From DRTC01 sp964521025 (GTDB lineage: Bacteria > Cloacimonadota > Cloacimonadia > Cloacimonadales > TCS61): a stretch of 64,000 nt of DNA. A model generated the notes under the pieces. That model was not told where the DNA came from. It saw only the letters and a program-made list of their open reading frames with translations, and searched no databases. Position 1 is the stretch's first letter. The number at the start of each line of letters is the position of its first letter. The translations under genes were made by a program, and so were the position numbers. Location of the stretch: the NCBI GenBank assembly GCA_964521025.1, contig CAZFPK010000010.1, forward strand, positions 1 through 64,000, written 5' to 3'. Positions 62,192 through 64,000 of this stretch are shown here, piece after piece.

Positions 62192-63496
62192 ATGTTCAAA
62201 GAACAATATTTTAAATTAGCGTATGAACTTGCAGAGCGGGGAAGAGGAAAGTGTTCTCCGAATCCGTTTGTTGGGGCTGTGATCGTTAAAGATGACAAGA
62301 TAATCGGTAAAGGATTTACACAACCTTACGGTAAAGATCATGCGGAAGTGCAAGCGATCAAAGATGCAAATAAAGATTCGGACTCGACTTCAAAGCGAAG
62401 CGTGGAGTTGAGAACGATCGATTCCGAAATGTATGTAACGCTCGAACCTTGCGCTCATTTCGGGACAACTCCGCCTTGCTGCGATGCGATCATTCAGGCA
62501 GGCATCAAGAAAGTTTATATCGGAATAAAAGATCCGAATCCTCTTGTTAACGGAAAAGGATTTCAAAAACTTAAAGAAGCGGGAATACAAGTTGAAACAG
62601 GTTTTTGGGAAGATAAGATCAGGAAGCAACTTGAATATTACCAGACTTTTATCAACAAAAAAAGACCCTTCGTGATCATGAAAAATGCTGTATCTCTCGA
62701 TGGTAAGATCGCAACCGAAAGCGGTGACGCAAAATGGATTTCCAGCAAAAAATCGAGGGAATTCGTGCATCGTTTAAGAAATGAAGCGGATGTGATCCTG
62801 ACCGGGATCGGAACAGTTCTCAAAGATGATCCGCTGTTGAATGTGAGAATGCTGAAATCTTCCGAACCGTGTCCGGCTTTTGACGGATGTTCGCTGAACT
62901 TCGGAATGATTGACAATTCTCAAACAGGTGTTGATTCAACCATTATGAAGATTACACACCCCGCAACTAAAGACGCACCCCTCTCGAGAGGGGATTTTAC
63001 TCAAGAGATAATTCATCCGATGCGAGTAATTCTGGATAGTAATCTGATAATTCCTTTGAATTCAAAAATTGTGCAAACTGCCAAGGATATTAAAACTATC
63101 GTTTTTGCAAGAAAGGATTTTCAAGATAAACAGAAAAAAATTTCAAAATTAGAAGGAAAAGGAATTGAAATCATTTTTGTTACTTCAATTAAAAACTTCC
63201 CGAATTCGGGAAATTTGTTAAGTTTAGATAGGATTCTTAATGAACTTTATAAGCGAAATTATTACAGCGTGATGATCGAAGCGGGAAGTAAAGTTTGTTC
63301 TTCCTTTCTACGGGAGAAATTGGTTGATAAAATGTTTTATTTCATTTCTCCAAAAATAATTGGTGGAGATTTTTCTCTATTCAGGGAGATAATGATTTCA
63401 AAAATGGATGAAGCAATAAAAATGAAAATCGATAAAATTGAGAAAATAGGAGACGATATTTTGGTGATTGGATATCCAAAAAAAAAATTTGCCTGA
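62192..63496 (+). CDS. ribD: Bifunctional riboflavin biosynthesis deaminase/reductase RibD with repeat-derived inserts
   Basis: Converts the GTP-cyclohydrolase II product through deamination then NADPH reduction. Deaminase zinc site: HAEVQAIKDA and TLEPCAHFGTTPPCCDA. Reductase: NAVSLDGKIATESGDAKWIS, ILTGIGTVLKDDPLLNVR and VMIEAGSKV. At 434 residues it is 60-70 longer than usual. The extra residues lie at three places where palindromic repeat DNA is found: about 62381-62414, 62830-63005 and 63197-63212. All inserts keep the frame. No other rib genes are in view. Confidence 0.92.
   Translation: MFKEQYFKLAYELAERGRGKCSPNPFVGAVIVKDDKIIGKGFTQPYGKDHAEVQAIKDANKDSDSTSKRSVELRTIDSEMYVTLEPCAHFGTTPPCCDAIIQAGIKKVYIGIKDPNPLVNGKGFQKLKEAGIQVETGFWEDKIRKQLEYYQTFINKKRPFVIMKNAVSLDGKIATESGDAKWISSKKSREFVHRLRNEADVILTGIGTVLKDDPLLNVRMLKSSEPCPAFDGCSLNFGMIDNSQTGVDSTIMKITHPATKDAPLSRGDFTQEIIHPMRVILDSNLIIPLNSKIVQTAKDIKTIVFARKDFQDKQKKISKLEGKGIEIIFVTSIKNFPNSGNLLSLDRILNELYKRNYYSVMIEAGSKVCSSFLREKLVDKMFYFISPKIIGGDFSLFREIMISKMDEAIKMKIDKIEKIGDDILVIGYPKKKFA
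62978..62993. repeat. Perfect palindrome inside ribD (CCCCTCTCGAGAGGGG)
   Basis: Core of a CACCCC...ACCCCTCTC-type dispersed element that is otherwise intergenic; here it is translated as APLSRGDF between the LLNVR and MRVILDS blocks of the reductase domain. Confidence 0.75.
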
Positions 63497-63508
63497 ATTG
63501 TTCAGTAA

Positions 63509-63612
63509 CTCAATCGTCTCGATTGAGAATGTAACTCAAACAATCCTGTTTAAGAGGAATGATTCGATTTTGCAACTGGAGAAAAAGCACAATCAGGATA
63601 GATTGTGATACT
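63509..63612. repeat. Chain of hairpins downstream of ribD
   Basis: CTCAATCG-TCT-CGATTGAG (63509-63527), an AAACA/TGTTT stem near 63540, and CACAATC/GATTGTG near 63590. No T run follows; the chain may protect mRNA ends. Confidence 0.6.
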
Positions 63613-63724
63613 CTCAACTTTGCAATTTTAAATTATAGATAAAAATACCTTCACAAACAAATCTTGACACTAAAATCGGAAATAAAATAAAGAATTAATA
63701 GAAATTTTAAAAGGGGATCATAAA

Positions 63725-63940
63725 ATGATATTTCATGTAACACTCGAAAAAGCAGAAGACGGCTGGTATGTTGTTGAATGTCCGGCTTTGCCCGGTTGTG
63801 TCTCGCAAGGTAAAGATGAGAAGGAAGCATTGGAAAATATTAAAGAAGCAATAACTGCCTGGTTATGGGCTGAAGATCAGAAAGCGGTAAAGAACCTGAA
63901 AACTATTGAAATTCAAGCACCTTTCGTCGTGGCTGTCTAA
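63725..63940 (+). CDS. hicB: HicB antitoxin
   Basis: 71 residues, complete HicB partial-RNase-H-like fold: VTLEKAEDGWYVVECPALPG, CVSQGKDEKEALENIKEAIT. The terminal sorting of charges (KTIEIQAPFVVAV) is standard for the short form. AAAAGGGGATCATAAA site. First gene of a hicBA pair; unlike the pair at 58636 it has a proper start. Confidence 0.88.
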   Translation: MIFHVTLEKAEDGWYVVECPALPGCVSQGKDEKEALENIKEAITAWLWAEDQKAVKNLKTIEIQAPFVVAV

Positions 63941-63942
63941 AA

Positions 63943-64000
63943 ATGGGAAGACTCAACAATATTTCAGGAAAAAAAGCAGTAAAAGCTTTTCAAAGAGCTG
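63943..64000 (+). CDS. hicA: HicA toxin, 5' part only (window edge)
   Basis: ATG two bases after the hicB stop; the first 19 codons (GRLNNISGKKAVKAFQRA) match the HicA/YcfA start where S-G-K/R-x-x-x-K-x-L/F leads into the first helix. The catalytic His lies beyond the window. Confidence 0.75.
   Translation, partial: MGRLNNISGKKAVKAFQRA

Noticed and set aside
1..64000. Prophage, integron, insertion-sequence transposase or replication origin
   Set aside because: No integrase, transposase, phage structural gene, DnaA-box cluster or attachment-site pair was recognised on either strand.

Overview
The window looks like chromosomal DNA of an uncultured, AT-rich, Gram-negative bacterium of the FCB group. 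Candidatus Cloacimonadota or a close relative is my best guess, but it is inferred from protein style only. The reasons are several secreted proteins with the NYPNPF...YNxKGQKV...SGIYxY C-terminal sorting domain (type IX secretion/FlgD-like), tetratricopeptide-rich signalling proteins, two sigma-54 activators with intact GAFTGA, and a standard genetic code with all three stops in use.

Layout. 1-7110 (minus): remains of a YefM/RelE-type toxin-antitoxin pair, the proteostasis run tig-clpP-clpX, a tRNA-Leu(TAG), a TPR protein and SppA. 7145-15427 (plus): a tandem duplication of a small outer-membrane-like gene with its leader, then secreted proteins: a zinc phospholipase C-like enzyme cut from its beta-helix/sorting half by one in-frame TGA, and a second beta-helix protein. 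15516-19023 (minus): an NtrY/NtrX-like two-component set whose DUF4390-like partner has an in-frame TAG. 19239-27118 (minus): envelope proteins, TraB family, PpnP, a GH13 amylase, a ThiS/ThiF pair, a retropepsin-like module and a VapC/antitoxin pair. 27277-32393 (minus): a four-gene operon encoding a split tungsten aldehyde oxidoreductase with NuoE/NuoF-like electron-transfer subunits. 32739-40443 (minus): small membrane proteins, one under a textbook sigma-54 promoter, and a four-gene ATPase/TPR, histidine kinase, receiver and sigma-54 activator operon. 40834-51577: a repeat-rich beta-helix protein, a flavodoxin, an amidohydrolase, a DUF1697 protein and three related sorting-domain proteins (one intact, one frameshifted, one 5'-truncated). 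51890-64000: an orphan HTH regulator, nadE, an AsmA protein, a PIN/antitoxin pair with mutated active site, a broken hicBA, rtcB and archease, ribD, and an apparently intact hicBA cut by the right edge.

Two themes stand out. First, many genes are broken by single lesions (nonsense codons of all three kinds, one-base slips in A runs, lost starts); this is real decay, assembly error, or both. Second, short palindromic repeats are dispersed through nearly every intergenic gap. They form the 3' ends of some genes (thiF, the NtrY-like kinase) and appear to be inserted in frame inside ribD, like the palindromic elements of Rickettsia. The most system-like finds are the split AOR-NuoEF operon and the sigma-54-driven 66-residue membrane protein.
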